DNA of 64,000 nucleotides from Balaenoptera acutorostrata (GCF_949987535.1 NC_080074.1:42701641-42765640); one strand, 5' to 3'; counted from the stretch's first letter, positions 45,497 to 57,589 are shown. Notes: generated by a model from the letters alone, not told the origin. Translations and numbers: made by a program.

Positions 45497-46789
45497 AAAC
45501 ATACAAAATAGAGAATAACGTAAGGAACACCTAACTACCCACTATCCTGCTTAAAAAATAAAACATAAATCCAGCTGAAGCTTTCTGAGGATGCCCTATT
45601 ACACCATTAGCCTGGCCCACAGAGAGGGTTATTCAGAAATCCTTAGGAAAGCCTTTAAACTGAGTGGAACTTTTAAAAAGTTAATGACTTGGAAATTTTA
45701 CTGGATTTACTGAGAATCCAAGAATGTGACAGAGAAGTAGGGCAGTGCTACCTTTGTCTTTATAAGCATAAGATCAAATTGGGAAGAGTAAAAACAAGTT
45801 GAAAAAGGAAGGATTCCTTAAAACAATAGAAATGAAATATTTTGACATATGCCAAGCACTCTGGTTGATGGTGTAGGAGAAGACAGAGCTGCGGTCCCCA
45901 CCCTCAAAGGAAAGAAGCTCTTAAAATGGTAAGCTGAAAAGGTATTGGATAGGTGTTTCCCGAAAAGATGACATATTCACATCTGGCTGGTGTGGCAAGT
46001 ACAGTAGGAATCAGACTTGACTTACAAGGGGTGAATTCAACCCTGAATTACACAAGCAAAGGGAAGATATTCTTCCTTTTTTAAAAGTCCAAGTTGCTCT
46101 ATAGTAGAGAGAGAGTAACACAGAGTGATGAGTTAGTTTTTATGTATTTTTAAATGTTATTTAGAGACAACCGAGGATAGTGTTTGTCTTGATAGAAAGT
46201 CTGGTTCCTTATAGGTGATTGCTCCAAAGTAATTATGATACAGGTTGGTGGTACGATGACACTTTCTAACATGATGAGAAATGCCTTGATGATAAAAGTA
46301 TTTTAAAAGCCAGCTGGGCTGTTGATGGTTGGGATCTGATTTTAAGTCACTGTGACGTCATTACCTGCAAGTCTGGGTTTGGTGTTTGGTTTCCTCAGAA
46401 ATCATGGGATACTTCCAGCAGATGTCTGTTGTATCTGTGAGCATTCCAGAACACGGGTAGCTTTGGAGCCATGGGGCAAAGTCAATATCATTAACTGCAC
46501 TCCAAACTCAAGCCAGTGCAGGCGCCGGAGCCAAGTTTTGTGTCAGCTTCTATAGCCGGGCTCTGGTTTCATTGTGCAATAGAGCACGAGTCTCCAGGGA
46601 CAGGAATAAGAGATTTATGCAACTACCAAAGGAAAGCTTGCAAATATATTCCATTGTTGCTGGATATCGATCCTATATGGATGCCTTCACAGGAGCTTGG
46701 TAACATTTGTGGACCCTAGAAATGACTCTGTTCCTGTCTGAACAAGGGAAATAGGCTTTTTGCAAGTTGAGGCCAACAATGTAGGGATA

Positions 46790-47150
46790 ACTAGTCGTTA
46801 TCAGTCAGGTCTTTTTGTGTGTCTGTGTGTGTTGTTCTTGTTTGTTTCTAGGACCAGGGGCTCTATCTCCCAAAGGCTTAAAAAGGGGAATTTATTGGCT
46901 CATATAATTGAAGAACACAGGATACAACAAGGCGCGGCTAAAGACTATCTGAACTAGTCTGTTTTCCTCTGTGCTGGCTTCCTTCTTAGGTTCTTTTCTT
47001 GCAGACAGCTGCTAACAACTCCACTCCTGCACTGGCACAGTTCTAAACCCAAGGCCGGGTTTAACTTCCATTGAACTGGCTTGGGGTCCTGTGCCCATTC
47101 CTAAACCAGTCGCCATGGCAGGAGGGGGAATGCACTCATCTGACTGCAGT
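46790..47150 (+). repeat. Old interspersed repeat of unnamed family, copy 3
   Basis: 'aaaggcttaaaaaggggaat', 'tttattggctcatataattg' and 'ctctgtgctggcttccttct' occur in the same order as in copies 1 and 2. Confidence 0.45.
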
Positions 47151-47199
47151 GATGCATCGCATGTCCAGCCCTGGAATCGAGGGTAGAGTCACACCCTCT

Positions 47200-47435
47200 A
47201 AACTAGTGCTTCTCAAACTATCTGTGGTAAAGGACCATTCTTTTTCTTTTAATTTCCAAATACAGCCTGATTATCTGACTGTCCTCTGTCCAACAAGATG
47301 AGTCCACTGATCATGCTGTTGATTGTTGTGGCGTAAAATTGTAGAAAACTTTCTAAACGCTTATCTGAATGTTGTCTGGGATTGGTAGCCAGCACAGTGG
47401 ACTGTCACCAGGAGACCACATTTTAATAAGTACTC
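47200..47435 (+). mobile_element. Possible hAT-type nonautonomous fossil
   Basis: Begins 'tagtgcttctcaaactatct' like many Charlie-type ends and finishes 'gagaccacattttaataag'. The family is uncertain. Confidence 0.35.
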
Positions 47436-48950
47436 CTCTAAACCATGTGTGCCAAGCAAGAGACGGTTGTTGCTTCCCTGGAGAAAATCTGGGGAAAGTA
47501 TTACCAGAAGAGGGGCCAGAGAAGGCTGTGTCCCAGAAGGATGCCCAACACAGTGGTTAATTCTGTAAATCTTTCTTGTGTAAAGACCTCATCTCAGTGT
47601 TTAGGAAGTCATTGTGTTCTGGATTGTCGAAATGGCGTAGGATGGGCAAGTGGGATAGGAATTTTCTCCACCCTCCTTTTTATCTTAAGGACTGAAGATT
47701 CTTCAGCCTTTTGCTTAGCAGCTGTCCTTGTCCCTTTTTTTTTTTCTAGCCAGACTTGAGTTAGTAAGGACGTCTCAGCCTTCTTAGCTAGCTGTTTACT
47801 AGAGAGGCAGAAGCTCATCCAAGGAGACGCAACAGCCAAGGGCTGCAAATGGCACTCAGCAAAGGGAAGTCTGGAAATGATGGTGGGGATGAAAGGAATT
47901 CTTCTACTGTGTTTTTAGATACCACTCAGGGCAGGTCTGACATAACACGCTGTCTCTGCAGGCCAACTTTCTGTACTGGCAAAGGCACTTGAGCACATTG
48001 GCCATTCAGAACTAGGTGTTTTAAACTGGGTCCAGGGAGACCAGTTCATTGCGAAGGAGATGAGAACACGTTGCCCTACACCACAGCAAGATAGCCAAGG
48101 ATTTAAACTTCGAGTTCTACCCCCAGGCCACATTGCTCAGAGGTTATTCTGACACAGTCAACAAACAATTCATTTTGCCAGGAAGGCAACTTGGTAGCCT
48201 ATTCTGTGTGGACGGACAGGCCCACCAGAGAGGGAAAACCAACCGTGTTGTCGGCTGGACTTCAGGACACTGGGATTAGTGAAGCACAGAAACTTAAATG
48301 ATAGCCATCTGGATGGGTGTTTGTTGTGGTTACTGCCAGGCTCCCGCCATGCAGTGTGCTAGTCAGAGAAACAAGTGTTTATGCTATAATCTCTCATAAC
48401 CTGAGCAGAAAATATACAACTTAATCTTGCCGGGCCGTCCAGCACTTCCCTCCTCCCTAGAAGTGTGTCATAGCTCGTGTATGTTCTATGGTTAAGAATT
48501 TGGTGATGTTACAGTGAATGAAACATGTAAAAACCTCCACCCAAGTGTAAGTTCTTCAGCTGAGCTTTAAACCAGTTCATTACGACTGCAGGGTGGGCGT
48601 GGGCAGCGTTTGCCTTTCCACTCCCTACACTGCTTTCTCAACTCCCGTGGATGCTGGCGGCAGTTTGTTTTGTGCCTGGCGACCTGCACTGTTGTACTAA
48701 ATGCAGGTCCTTTGTTCCGGTCGGAGAAAAAAACCTGTGCACGACAAGCCCGTTTCCTAGTGAGGGCTGTGACCTGGGAGGTGAGACGAGGTCACTTTGG
48801 AGGAACGCAGGTCTTCTGAAGATGTGGCCAGGGCAGGTTATAAAGAAACCAACGCTGTCTGCTGCCCCCTGGGTGTAAAAAGCCCTCCAGGGAGCGTGTA
48901 AGACGTCTCGTACAGTCGGGGCCCGTCCTAACGATTGTGTCTTCCTGCAG

Positions 48951-49063
48951 GATGCCCGTCTGGGGAGGCGGCAACAAATGCGGGGCGTGTGGGAGGACCG
49001 TGTACCACGCCGAGGAGGTGCAGTGCGATGGCCGGAGCTTCCACCGCTGCTGCTTCCTGTGCA
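48951..49063 (+). CDS. CSRP2: CSRP2 exon 2 (start codon; first half of LIM1)
   Basis: The acceptor CTTCCTGCAG ends at 48950 and ATG is at 48952-48954. It encodes residues 1-37 and the first base of codon 38, including ligands C10, C13, H31, C34 and C37. The donor is GCA|GTGAGT. An in-frame GTG 15 bases upstream is intronic and not a start. Confidence 0.96.
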
Positions 49064-52000
49064 GTGAGTCTCCCCCGCGCTCGCGCGGACAGAACGCGTG
49101 TGTCAGGAGCTTCAGCTCACCGATTTCAGGAAGAAACTGTGGTCTTGTTAACAAAGATGATTTTAGCAGCCCCAGTGGTTTCTGCCTGTCTGTCCCCATG
49201 GACAGTGCAAGCGCTCAGCCTCACAGCAAGGGCAGCAGGGGCGACCCAGACCCTCGGCCTCTGGGTCCCCGTAGCGCTTCGCCTCCACTTGGCACCCCCT
49301 GTACTTCACCTGTTGTCACGTCTGTCTCCCCCGCTTCACCGAGACCTCGGGGTTGTTTATAGTCTGGCACCCGGCACCGTTCCTGGCACATCCCGGGGGC
49401 TTGGCTCCGATTCCTGAACGAACGGCTCACTCCCCATCCGCGCCAGCTCTCTCGTTCTGGCGGGGCTCCTTCTCTTTGAAACCTAACTGGCTGGTTTCTC
49501 GCCACGCTGTTAGTTGAAATTCACATGTCTAGAAGCTCAAATTCTGTCTTCTCTGGTAGTGAATATTCAGAGATACTTCTTGTTATTGATGTCCTAAATT
49601 TGAGGGAAAGGAACGTAGGATATGAAAATCCCATAGAAGTAGATGGGGAATTACTGTTGTTTATAGAGAGAGAATTACCATTGTGGCTGGTACAGACAGA
49701 AGGTAGACCACGAACCAGCACCTGGGCATCTGCTCCAACGATGGTCAGTACCTGATAATGAGAGAAAGGGAACAGGAGAGAAGCCCCCTCTCCCTGGCAG
49801 ATTCCTTCTCAGGACAACCAGGTCTTCAGTCTTAAAACAGGAGAGTAGCCGCTTCAGGAAGCTCAACATTAATCATCTTCTGATTCAAATGACAAAATTT
49901 TCTCGAACAAAGGATTTGTTATGTGAGGAACCCACCCATCCGTGCAGCTCTCCGCTATATCTAGAGTACTGTGCAGTGAAAATTACTGTTAGAAACCGCC
50001 TATGTTAAAAAGAAATCTGGTTACACTAAGGAATAATCTTCAGAAAGAGTTTCCCTCACAAATTTTAGTTGTCCTTCTCCTTCTAGGCACCAGCATTTAA
50101 GGCGTCTGGACCTTTTTATACAGCAACTGCTTTGCAGACGACCAGAAACAGACAACAGAGAGTTGCAGTTACGAAGAATACAAATACAACATATGAATGT
50201 TTGCTATGTACGCCTCCATAATAGCTAGCATTTCTCAGATTTGGTTTAACCATTTCTTCTCTTAGAAGTTAATTTTTTTTAAAGGAATCCGTATTTTTCA
50301 GCAGCTTTGTAACCAAGAGAGTATGTGAACAAAGAGGAAATGTAAATACTTGAGAAACTGTTCTTAGTTTCCTCCTCTAGGTTAAGCCATGATGTCTACA
50401 CCGTAATCAAGTCAGTGTTTATTAAATGTCAAGGTCTTTACTGGTCCTCTTTATTACTCCTTCCTAATATGTGCCTCTGCTGACTAAAGCCTTTTAAGGA
50501 AATAATTCAGAGTAGTTTGCAGACCTTAGGAGAATTTACTGCAGAGAATACGGATAAGGCCTAGGGGGAAAGGGGTGGTTCTCTAGTAAAAATTTCATAT
50601 ATTTAAACTTGCTCTGGTTAATAAACATGTGTTTAAAACCAGTTTTTCTATTTATTCTGTCTGTTAAGGGTGTCTGTTCTTCAGCAGTGTATGATTTTAG
50701 GTTAACTCTGTCTTTAAGCAGATATATTTCAGTACTTGAACCTCAACAGCAAGGTTCAAAGTAGATGATGTCATTTCTGTTCTACCAGAGAAAACTTCAG
50801 TCTAAGATAATAGAAACTTCATCATTTAACTCTACTCTGAAGCAGCCAGCTAGTCGCCTTTCCCGGCCCTTCTTTCTGTCCTTCCTCTTTTTGCTTCTCC
50901 CTCTCTTTTAAATAAGGGGCGGGGGGAATCCCCTTTTCTACTGCACTAATCTCGGGTTTCCTGCTGCCCGAACTGTGCTTCCAGTGAGCTCTCTCACAAG
51001 TCTTTTTTTTCTCAAGCTTAATTGAAGTCTTAGAAAGTGAAATAACGTCTGGATAAAACATGATGACATTTGGCAGTTTTATGAAGTGGGATACGTGGAA
51101 ATGTGGTAAGAAATCCATCAAGAAAGAATGTGTGCTCCTTTGGGACTGAAGGGAAAACAAATGCAGACTTTAAACCACTTGACGATTTTCAGACATACTT
51201 ATCACTGCTGGAGAAGCCGGTGGTGAGATGAAAGAAGACTGCTTTTTCCCTTCTAAACTAGTGATGAAAACTAGAATTCTGGATTTAAAACCGTTTTTAT
51301 CCCTGGGGGTGCTTTTGGGGGAGGAGGGGCTGCAGAGGCAGCTCGCTCAAGGCGCTCCTACCCTTTTGTTCTTTAATACTTGGATGAAGGGGATGAAAAG
51401 ATTGAGTGTTGAAGGTTGGGAGCAAGGGTCTTGGGCGCAAAGTGCTAGTTTTGTTCCTTTTGTTCGTGTAATTGTAGACATCTTGGAAACTTCTCTCCCT
51501 CTTGCCTGGGAGGCAGATCCTACTAAAAAGTTTGAGGCTTCAGGATGTTAAAATTCGAATATATTTCTGAAATGACCATCATATCCATGGAGGAACGCAA
51601 ATCGTCCTCACAGGTAGCGAGCCGTCCAGGTGCTCTCCAGTGGCTTTTGGGAACCAGAGAATAAACTAGGAATGTGAGAGAGCCTCTGCCTTTACCTTTT
51701 CTAGGCCCTGTGTCAGCGCCACCATTGTTCTAAGGAAAAAGGCAATCTTTGGCATATTTTTAAAGTCTAACTTTTTCCCCCTCAGTGGTTTGCAGGAAAA
51801 ATTTAGATAGTACAACAGTGGCAATTCACGATGACGAGATCTACTGCAAATCCTGCTATGGAAAGAAGTATGGGCCGAAAGGCTACGGGTACGGCCAGGG
51901 CGCGGGCACACTCAACATGGACCGGGGCGAGAGGCTGGGCATCAAGCCAGAGAGGTGAGTCAAGACCACGTGACCTTCAGGAAGGCATGGTGGCAATTCA

Positions 52001-55000
52001 TGTTGCTTGGTGAATGGGAATCTGGGAGTTTCCAGATTTTTAGCTTGAAAGAATCAAAGACAATGACTCAGATTTTCTAGTATAAACTAATGACTGTTCT
52101 TTAAGCTTGAAATAATGGACAGTTTTGGACCTGGCAAGTTCTTATTGATTATTCCAGTGATTTCCAGCCCCGGTTTATAGCATTATGAGGTGTATCAAGC
52201 AGTTGTGATGTTCTCAAAAGCAAGTGGTTTAAATTTACTTCCGTTTCACAGCACTTCAAAGACCAGACATCATGAAATCAAATGATGGAGAAATGTAGTA
52301 TCGGAATCATGAGATGCATTTCTCATGTGCAATTAAGCAGTCAATGAAAATTCCTCAGTCAGTCCTTCCATGTAAGAATGTTTCCTCACCAAGAAATTAC
52401 TTTTCTCTAGCTTACAATTCTTACTTAAAAATGGAAATTATTTCCTGTATTTGATTCTATGAGAGGTTAGTGTTACTAAATTTTAAAGGTTTCGGTACCA
52501 AAGTAAGCAAAGTGCTAAATCTGCTAAACTTCACTTAGTAATTCACGCTGAGACATAATTTCTTCATGTGGAATTTAATTCCTATTCTTGACTCACTAAT
52601 TCCCTCATTTGAACTTCACATTTTTCACATCCATTTTATACTGAAGAGGCCAAAATTGTGTAATATGCCAATAAGATGGCCTTTCCTTGGACAAGGCCAT
52701 TAATTGTGCCCTTATTGTAGACTGGACACCATGCAATAATATATGGTAACTCATGTAATCCTCACAACTCTATAAGGTAGGGTTTCCTATCTTAATCAAG
52801 AACAAAGTGAGACAGTGAGAATTAAGTGATTTGCCTTAAGTCACACTGCTAGTTAATTGTAGAGCCTGGAACTTAACCCAGTGTAACTCCAAAGCTTATG
52901 ATCTTAAGCACAGCGCATTATGGTATGCCTGAAATAATGTCTGCTGAACATTTATGTTCATTCTATATAATCTTCACAGTAACTGAGTTGAGTTACTTTG
53001 TCCCTATCTTATAGATAGGACACTAAGGCTCAGCTCACACAGGTAAGTGGCAGAGCCAGGATTTGAACTTTTGTCCTTTTGGCCCGCATACTTGTGCGCT
53101 GTCCTGCATCGAGGTCCACCTCTCTGTTCTCCTGTTTCTTCCACACTCACTTTCTGAGCCGTGGTGCCTTGCTGGGCATCAGTTGTATGAGGGCTGACTC
53201 ATTCATTGCTGCATGCCATCACTTGCAGGACCCCAGCTTACCTCTGACTTTGTTAAAGTTCATCGTTCTTGTTCTGCTCTCCCTTTTCCAACTTGTTAAA
53301 AATCTATTCTTGTTTCCCAAGATTTTATTTCAAACACATAAACCTGTACACGTTCCCCCCAAACAAAACTCATCCATGACCCCAAAAGTGAATCAGTCAT
53401 TGTGGCCATAGTGTTAAAGTCACAAAGACCAGTGGCCCCTCCTCTTTATCTACTCCTGCTTCTCCATATTCTCCAATAATCAGCCAACATTCTATGCTGG
53501 CCTGTGTTGATCTGTGTCCTTGCCTCTTCCCCTTCTTAGCCTGGCCACATGTTACTCATCCTGCAGGACCAGGTGTAGGGATTTCCTTTTCCAGAAGCCC
53601 CTCTTAATGACTGTACTCTGGGAGCACCTGCAGTCTGGACTGCCCTTTTGGCACATGGTCATTGTGAAAGTTATGGGGACCAAACAGCTTCGGGGGGATC
53701 TCTTGAAGAGGCAGCACTGAGTGGGCAGAAACATCTTCATTGAGGCAGACCTGCATTTTTTAGTTCAGGCTCACCAATTTACTAATTCTCTAGCCCTTCA
53801 GCAAGTTATTTAAATGTAAGCCCCTATTTCCTCATCTGCCATATGAGGTAGCAATTAACCATGGCTTCTGAGGTTGTTGGAAGGGAGGTGGGAGATAATC
53901 CATATAAAGTTCTTCTTAATATGATTAGCAGATTTGGAAATTTTTCTTAGAAAACTCCTAACTGCAAGTGTTGGATATCATTGTGAATAGCTTTTAAAGA
54001 TCACTTTTAAAAGTAAGTACAGGTGTCCCTTGGTATCCATAGGGGATTGGTTCCAGGACCCCCACGGACACAAAATCTGAGCATGCAGGTGCTATGTAAA
54101 TAGTTGCTGGCATGTGGCAAATGCAGGTTTTGCTCTTTGGAACTTTCCAGAATTTTTTTCTCGAATATTTTTGATCCAAGGTTGGGTGAATCTGTGGATG
54201 CACAACTTGTGGATAAAGAGGGCTGACTGTATATATACAGTGGGTTGTGGAGATTGTTTTAAAAATATGCCCATATTAGGGACAATGGAAAGTTCAGTCC
54301 TGTGAATTAGTACTGGGAATTGGTATTTGTTGCTTAGAATAAGATTTCCAGTGGCCACATCAAACATGATTCAAGAAATGCTGTATATTAAACAACTTAG
54401 GTGGAAGTGTAGAAAACCATTAAATGACTAAAAAATGGATATAGTGGAGATGAAGATATTAAAGATACATGTAAAGTTTGAATAAACTGTTTTATGAAAA
54501 GGCAGTATTCCTAAATTAACACTTTATTTTAAATATGTATGTAACCTATTTAATAAAATATAACTAGGATGAAATTGTTTTCCTAGTAGGAAAAATTGAC
54601 ACTTAGCTACCCTTTGCTGAGTGCTAACTCTTGTTGTCACATCTCATCTTCTCAACCTACTTGTAAGGCTTTAGGAAAGCCTTTAAATCTTTTCAGAGCC
54701 TAGAATGGTGTTCTGCATGGTAGGTACATCTACATATTGAATGGAAAAAAATTACAGAAAGTGAGAGGAAAACAAGGTTGACCTAGTGACCTGTAAATAG
54801 TTACAAAAACAGTACACTATACAGAGAAAAAGATAAACAAATCACAGAGTAATAGGCAAACTTTCTAAAATATTTTCTCATGAAAAATGTAATTTACTCA
54901 TACTTTCCCCTAATATATTGGGGAATTAAGTAATCGGTAAAACATACTTAATTTTCCTAGTTACTGCCTAAGTCAGCTGACCTATGTGCAGAACTTAACT

Positions 55001-57030
55001 GCTTAAGTTACTACTGATTTTTTCTATCGTCTGTGAATTAAAAAGCTAGCTGATTCCAGTGGTAGTATAAATAATAATAATAATGATATGAATGTGGGGT
55101 GAAAATATGTGCTATGGTAGGTTTTCATAAAACACAGCGTAATTGTTTAGTGGAGAGGTTAGCACTGGAGATTCAATGAATTCTGATGAGTTTAGACTCA
55201 AGGGACAAACATTTAAGTTTGGAGCCTTGTCTGTCTTTTTGTAACAATAATGAGCCCATAAATAGGTTAAAATAATAACTGGCCTGCCCCTGATATTTAT
55301 TTCTTCTTTCTTCTTTCCCCTGTACTGGCCTGTGGAGGCCTCCAGCCAAGGGACAGTATAGCAATTAAGTCCCAGAGTTCTATTGTGTCTGCCTTGTAAG
55401 GCTTATAAGGGCCCTTTGGAAAATCTTGCCTAATTCCTTTTCTCCCCTTTCCACAAGCGTTCAACCTCACAGGCCTACGACAAATCCAAACACTTCTAAA
55501 TTTGCTCAGAAATACGGAGGTGCTGAGAAGTGTTCCAGATGTGGGGATTCTGTGTACGCTGCCGAGAAGATCATTGGAGCTGGAAAGGTAAAGTGCCGTC
55601 TTGAGTTAATAGCAGCGGATGACTACTCTCCACTACCTTTCTCCCCCAGGCCCCTCCGCAGCCCACTCAGGCGCTCTGCCTTATAAATAAATGCCTTGAA
55701 TGAAACTTTTTCTTAATCGAATTTCCATCTGAATCATTAATTTTTTGAAGTGATGCCCTTATTTGACAAATCACATCTGTGTTTAAAAGAACCTTGTTTT
55801 CATAGGGGGCGCTCCTGAAGGTGTTAACTGACAGGGCCAGGCTTAACAAACCTGGACTCTGCAGGTTCTTCAGTGTAGTGAAAGGGAAAAAAACAAAAAC
55901 AAAAAAGCAGTGACTTAGGGCACCTGATGCTAATTTGGTTTGGAGCAGTCGCTTAACCGCTTCACCTCTTTGAGCTGCAGCGTTCTCAACCGTAAAGGAG
56001 GCGGTCTGCAAAGGAGCACCCAGGGCTTGCGGCGAGGTTTCAGACAGCTCTCAGGGAAATGGCCCTTCCGTGGCACAGCTCCCGGTCCAGGTCTTCTGTG
56101 GATGAAGTCTGAACTCAGCCCTTTTGCAGGCAACCAAGCATGTAGAGGGTCCAGTTTCAGCCTTCTGGTTGGGGCTGCCCCACAGTAGTCAGGAGCCTGT
56201 TTTGGGTTGATCTTCCTGAGCCACCGTGCCGGCATCTAAACTGACTCATTCCTCTCTTCAAGCCCTGGCACAAAAACTGCTTCCGATGTGCCAAGTGTGG
56301 GAAGAGTCTTGAGTCGACAACTCTGACTGAGAAAGAAGGTGAAATCTACTGTAAAGGTAAAATTAACTTCAGTTATTGGTGTCCATATGGGTATCTCACA
56401 CTGGCTGTTAGTGAAGGAAATGTCACTAGCAGGGGGGAAAAAAAAAAAAAAAAAAAAGGACAAAAAGCACTCTGAAAATGGGGAAGAGGTGGGATAGTGC
56501 CACTGGGTATTTGAAAATAAAAGATCTAGAGATGCTTACAGATAACAGAAAAACCACAGAACATTTTTGATGATACAGTAAGTTAAGTTCCTGGTCATTT
56601 AAAACTCGCCTACAAATAAAAACAAACCGTAGTCTTCTTTCAGCTTAATGTTTTAAGCAAAGCATATGGATATATGAAGGTAATAGTATAGAACTTGTCT
56701 GGCCCGATTTGCAGACTTGTAACTCAGTTGGGACCATGAGCTGAACACTAGGGAACCAGAAGACTCGGACTTAGTTACCTTTGCAGCTTTAACATAGTTA
56801 CTACATGGCACATTCTACACCTTAAATAAGTTGAACTCTTCTTGGCATAGCCAACAGCTTTTTCAATTTACGGATGTTTGTTGATACATCAGTCTTAAGC
56901 AATGCTAGCAAAGCTTAATGGACTTGCACTAACTCTTCCCTTTTCTTTTGTAGGATGCTACGCGAAAAACTTTGGGCCCAAGGGATTTGGCTATGGCCAA
57001 GGAGCAGGAGCCCTTGTTCATGCTCAGTAG
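48952..57030 (+). CDS. CSRP2: Cysteine- and glycine-rich protein 2 (CRP2/SmLIM), five joined coding exons, 193 aa
   Basis: CSRP2 is a small LIM-only adaptor. Family knowledge: CRP proteins bind alpha-actinin, zyxin and actin filaments and also act in the nucleus as cofactors with SRF and GATA factors; CRP2 is strong in vascular smooth muscle and stellate cells. Joining the five exons gives 582 nt, 193 codons plus TAG. LIM1 ligands are C10, C13, H31, C34, C37, C40, C58 and C61; LIM2 ligands are C119, C122, H140, C143, C146, C149, C167 and C170. Both fit the C-X2-C-X17-H-X2-C-X2-C-X2-C-X17-C-X2-C pattern exactly. The basic KKYGPK motif (64-69) is the family's nuclear signal, and each LIM is followed by a glycine-rich stretch (YGYGQGAG near 71-78; FGYGQGAG near 180-187). 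The ATG lies one base into exon 2. The near-exact match to mammalian CRP2 rules out CSRP1 and CSRP3. Confidence 0.97.
49064..51785 (+). other. CSRP2: CSRP2 intron 2
   Basis: 2.7 kb with no repeat family that I recognise with confidence and no extra exon. The first ~350 bases remain fairly CpG-rich. Confidence 0.85.
51786..51954 (+). CDS. CSRP2: CSRP2 exon 3 (second half of LIM1, nuclear signal, glycine-rich linker)
   Basis: A polypyrimidine acceptor ends CCCCTCAG at 51785. The exon completes Met38 and runs to the first two bases of Ser94, carrying ligands C40, C58 and C61, KKYGPK and the first glycine-rich segment. The donor is AGAG|GTGAGT. Confidence 0.96.
52710..52920 (-). repeat. MIR
   Basis: 'actcatgtaatcctcacaac', 'agtgatttgccttaagtcac' and 'agagcctggaacttaaccca' read as reverse-complement MIR. 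CSRP2 intron 3. Confidence 0.85.
52935..53085 (-). repeat. MIR, second adjacent copy
   Basis: 'ttatagataggacactaagg' and 'cagagccaggatttgaactt' are reverse-complement MIR, directly after the previous copy. Confidence 0.8.
53420..53660 (+). repeat. L2-like patch
   Basis: 'ccagaagcccctcttaatga' and 'gtactctgggagcacctgca' resemble the L2 3' region. Confidence 0.4.
53745..53925 (+). repeat. MIR fragment
   Basis: 'cagcaagttatttaaatgta' and 'ctatttcctcatctgccata' match MIR. Confidence 0.6.
54018..54230 (-). mobile_element. MER2 (TcMar-Tigger) fossil
   Basis: 'caggtgtcccttggtatcca', 'ggattggttccaggaccccc' and 'ggctgactgtatata' reproduce MER2 from its 3' to its 5' end. Confidence 0.85.
55458..55587 (+). 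CDS. CSRP2: CSRP2 exon 4 (inter-LIM linker, start of LIM2)
   Basis: The acceptor CCTTTCCACAAG ends at 55457. It encodes the end of Ser94 to Lys137: the proline- and threonine-containing linker and LIM2 ligands C119 and C122. The donor is GGAAAG|GTAAAG, phase 0. Confidence 0.96.
56263..56356 (+). CDS. CSRP2: CSRP2 exon 5 (core of LIM2)
   Basis: The acceptor CCTCTCTTCAAG ends at 56262. It encodes Pro138 to Lys168 plus one base, carrying H140, C143, C146, C149 and C167. The donor is TGTAAAG|GTAAAA. Confidence 0.96.
56437..56459. repeat. Poly(A) run in CSRP2 intron 5
   Basis: About 20 A after GGGGGG. A likely length-variable site. Confidence 0.85.
56954..57030 (+). CDS. CSRP2: CSRP2 exon 6 coding part (end of LIM2, C-terminal glycine-rich tail, stop)
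   Basis: The acceptor TTTTCTTTTGTAG ends at 56953. It encodes Gly169 to Gln193, with the last ligand C170, then TAG at 57028-57030. The tail repeats the [13 protein letters not shown] pattern seen after LIM1, reflecting the internal duplication of CRP proteins. Confidence 0.96.
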
Positions 57031-57265
57031 AGGTGCAAACCCAGAACCAACATCACACACTGAGCTCTACATAATCTAGGCACAGATAATCTAACACTAA
57101 ACTACTGTGAAATTCTACCAGTACTTAAGTACTGTATGTTGCCCTGTACTTGGATAGGCCAGCTGACTAGTAGGAAGAGAGCACTATATCTTTTCGCTTT
57201 ATTCATCAGCATTTCAAGAACCATTTCTTTTACATTTTAAATAAAACTTTAGCTTAATTTAGTGT
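57031..57265 (+). other. CSRP2: CSRP2 3' UTR
   Basis: About 235 bases from the stop codon to the expected cleavage site. It is AT-rich, free of recognisable repeats, and contains one canonical AATAAA. The short length fits the roughly 1 kb CSRP2 mRNA known in other mammals. Confidence 0.85.
57240..57245 (+). terminator. CSRP2 polyadenylation signal AATAAA
   Basis: Canonical hexamer 210 bases after the stop codon, followed within 30 bases by a TG/T-rich stretch (GTGTTCAGTGTCTTTCC) suitable as the downstream element. Confidence 0.85.
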
Positions 57266-57589
57266 TCAGTGTCTTTCCATTAACCTTTTGGAGGAGTGCT
57301 GTGATGTCGGTTAGTGGTAAATCATCTGGGTCCCCACCTTCATTTTTATTGGTTAAAGAGAGTCCACCCCATTATGCGGTTGACTCACCAGGTTAATGTT
57401 TGCATTACAGCTGTTGGAAAAGATGGCTCTCTCTAAGCTGGCAAGTGTGCCTCAAGAGTGAGGGTTGCTAGGCAACAGGCCCCACCATTCCGGCTCTTCA
57501 GAGCTGGCAATTAATTCAGCAGTGCAGAACTCCTGCCTGCCTGCCCCACTCTAGTTCAGTGGTTGCTCTTCTCTTGTTGGGAACAGTTT
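57266..57589. other. Region just downstream of CSRP2, nothing recognised
   Basis: Unique-looking DNA after the poly(A) site, with no gene. Confidence 0.5.

Larger units (their letters stand above)
38609..48950 (+). other. CSRP2: CSRP2 intron 1
   Basis: The 10.3 kb first intron holds a G/C inverted repeat (39365-39427), many MIR and L2 fossils (40.4-45.4 kb), one young CHR SINE (43873) and a repeat of unnamed family near 46.8 kb. No exon-like segment is convincing. Stretches 39430-40460 and 47450-48950 show nothing I recognise. Confidence 0.85.
51955..55457 (+). other. CSRP2: CSRP2 intron 3
   Basis: 3.5 kb. It contains two MIRs on the - strand (52710-53085), an L2-like patch (about 53420-53660), a + strand MIR (53745-53925) and a MER2 DNA transposon fossil (54018-54230). 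54231-55457 is AT-rich with nothing recognised. Confidence 0.85.
38510..57265 (+). other. CSRP2: CSRP2 gene span (promoter-proximal exon to poly(A) site)
   Basis: The complete transcription unit has six exons. Exon 1 is non-coding and ends at a GTGAGT donor at 38609. Coding exons are 48952-49063 (exon 2, which starts at 48951), 51786-51954, 55458-55587, 56263-56356 and 56954-57030. All introns start GT and end AG. Their lengths are about 10.3 kb, 2.7 kb, 3.5 kb, 675 bp and 597 bp, with coding phases 1, 2, 0 and 1 for introns 2 to 5. The start is my estimate from the GC-box cluster and the human gene's non-coding first exon; no TATA box is visible. The end assumes cleavage 15-25 bases after AATAAA at 57240. 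In human, CSRP2 lies between E2F7 upstream and ZDHHC17, which converges on its 3' end. Confidence 0.9.

Noticed and set aside
48937..49362. Reading CSRP2 exon 2 as a single-exon gene from GTG 48937 through 49362
   Set aside because: The frame crosses a perfect acceptor at 48950 and donor at 49064. LIM1 is completed only by splicing to 51786.
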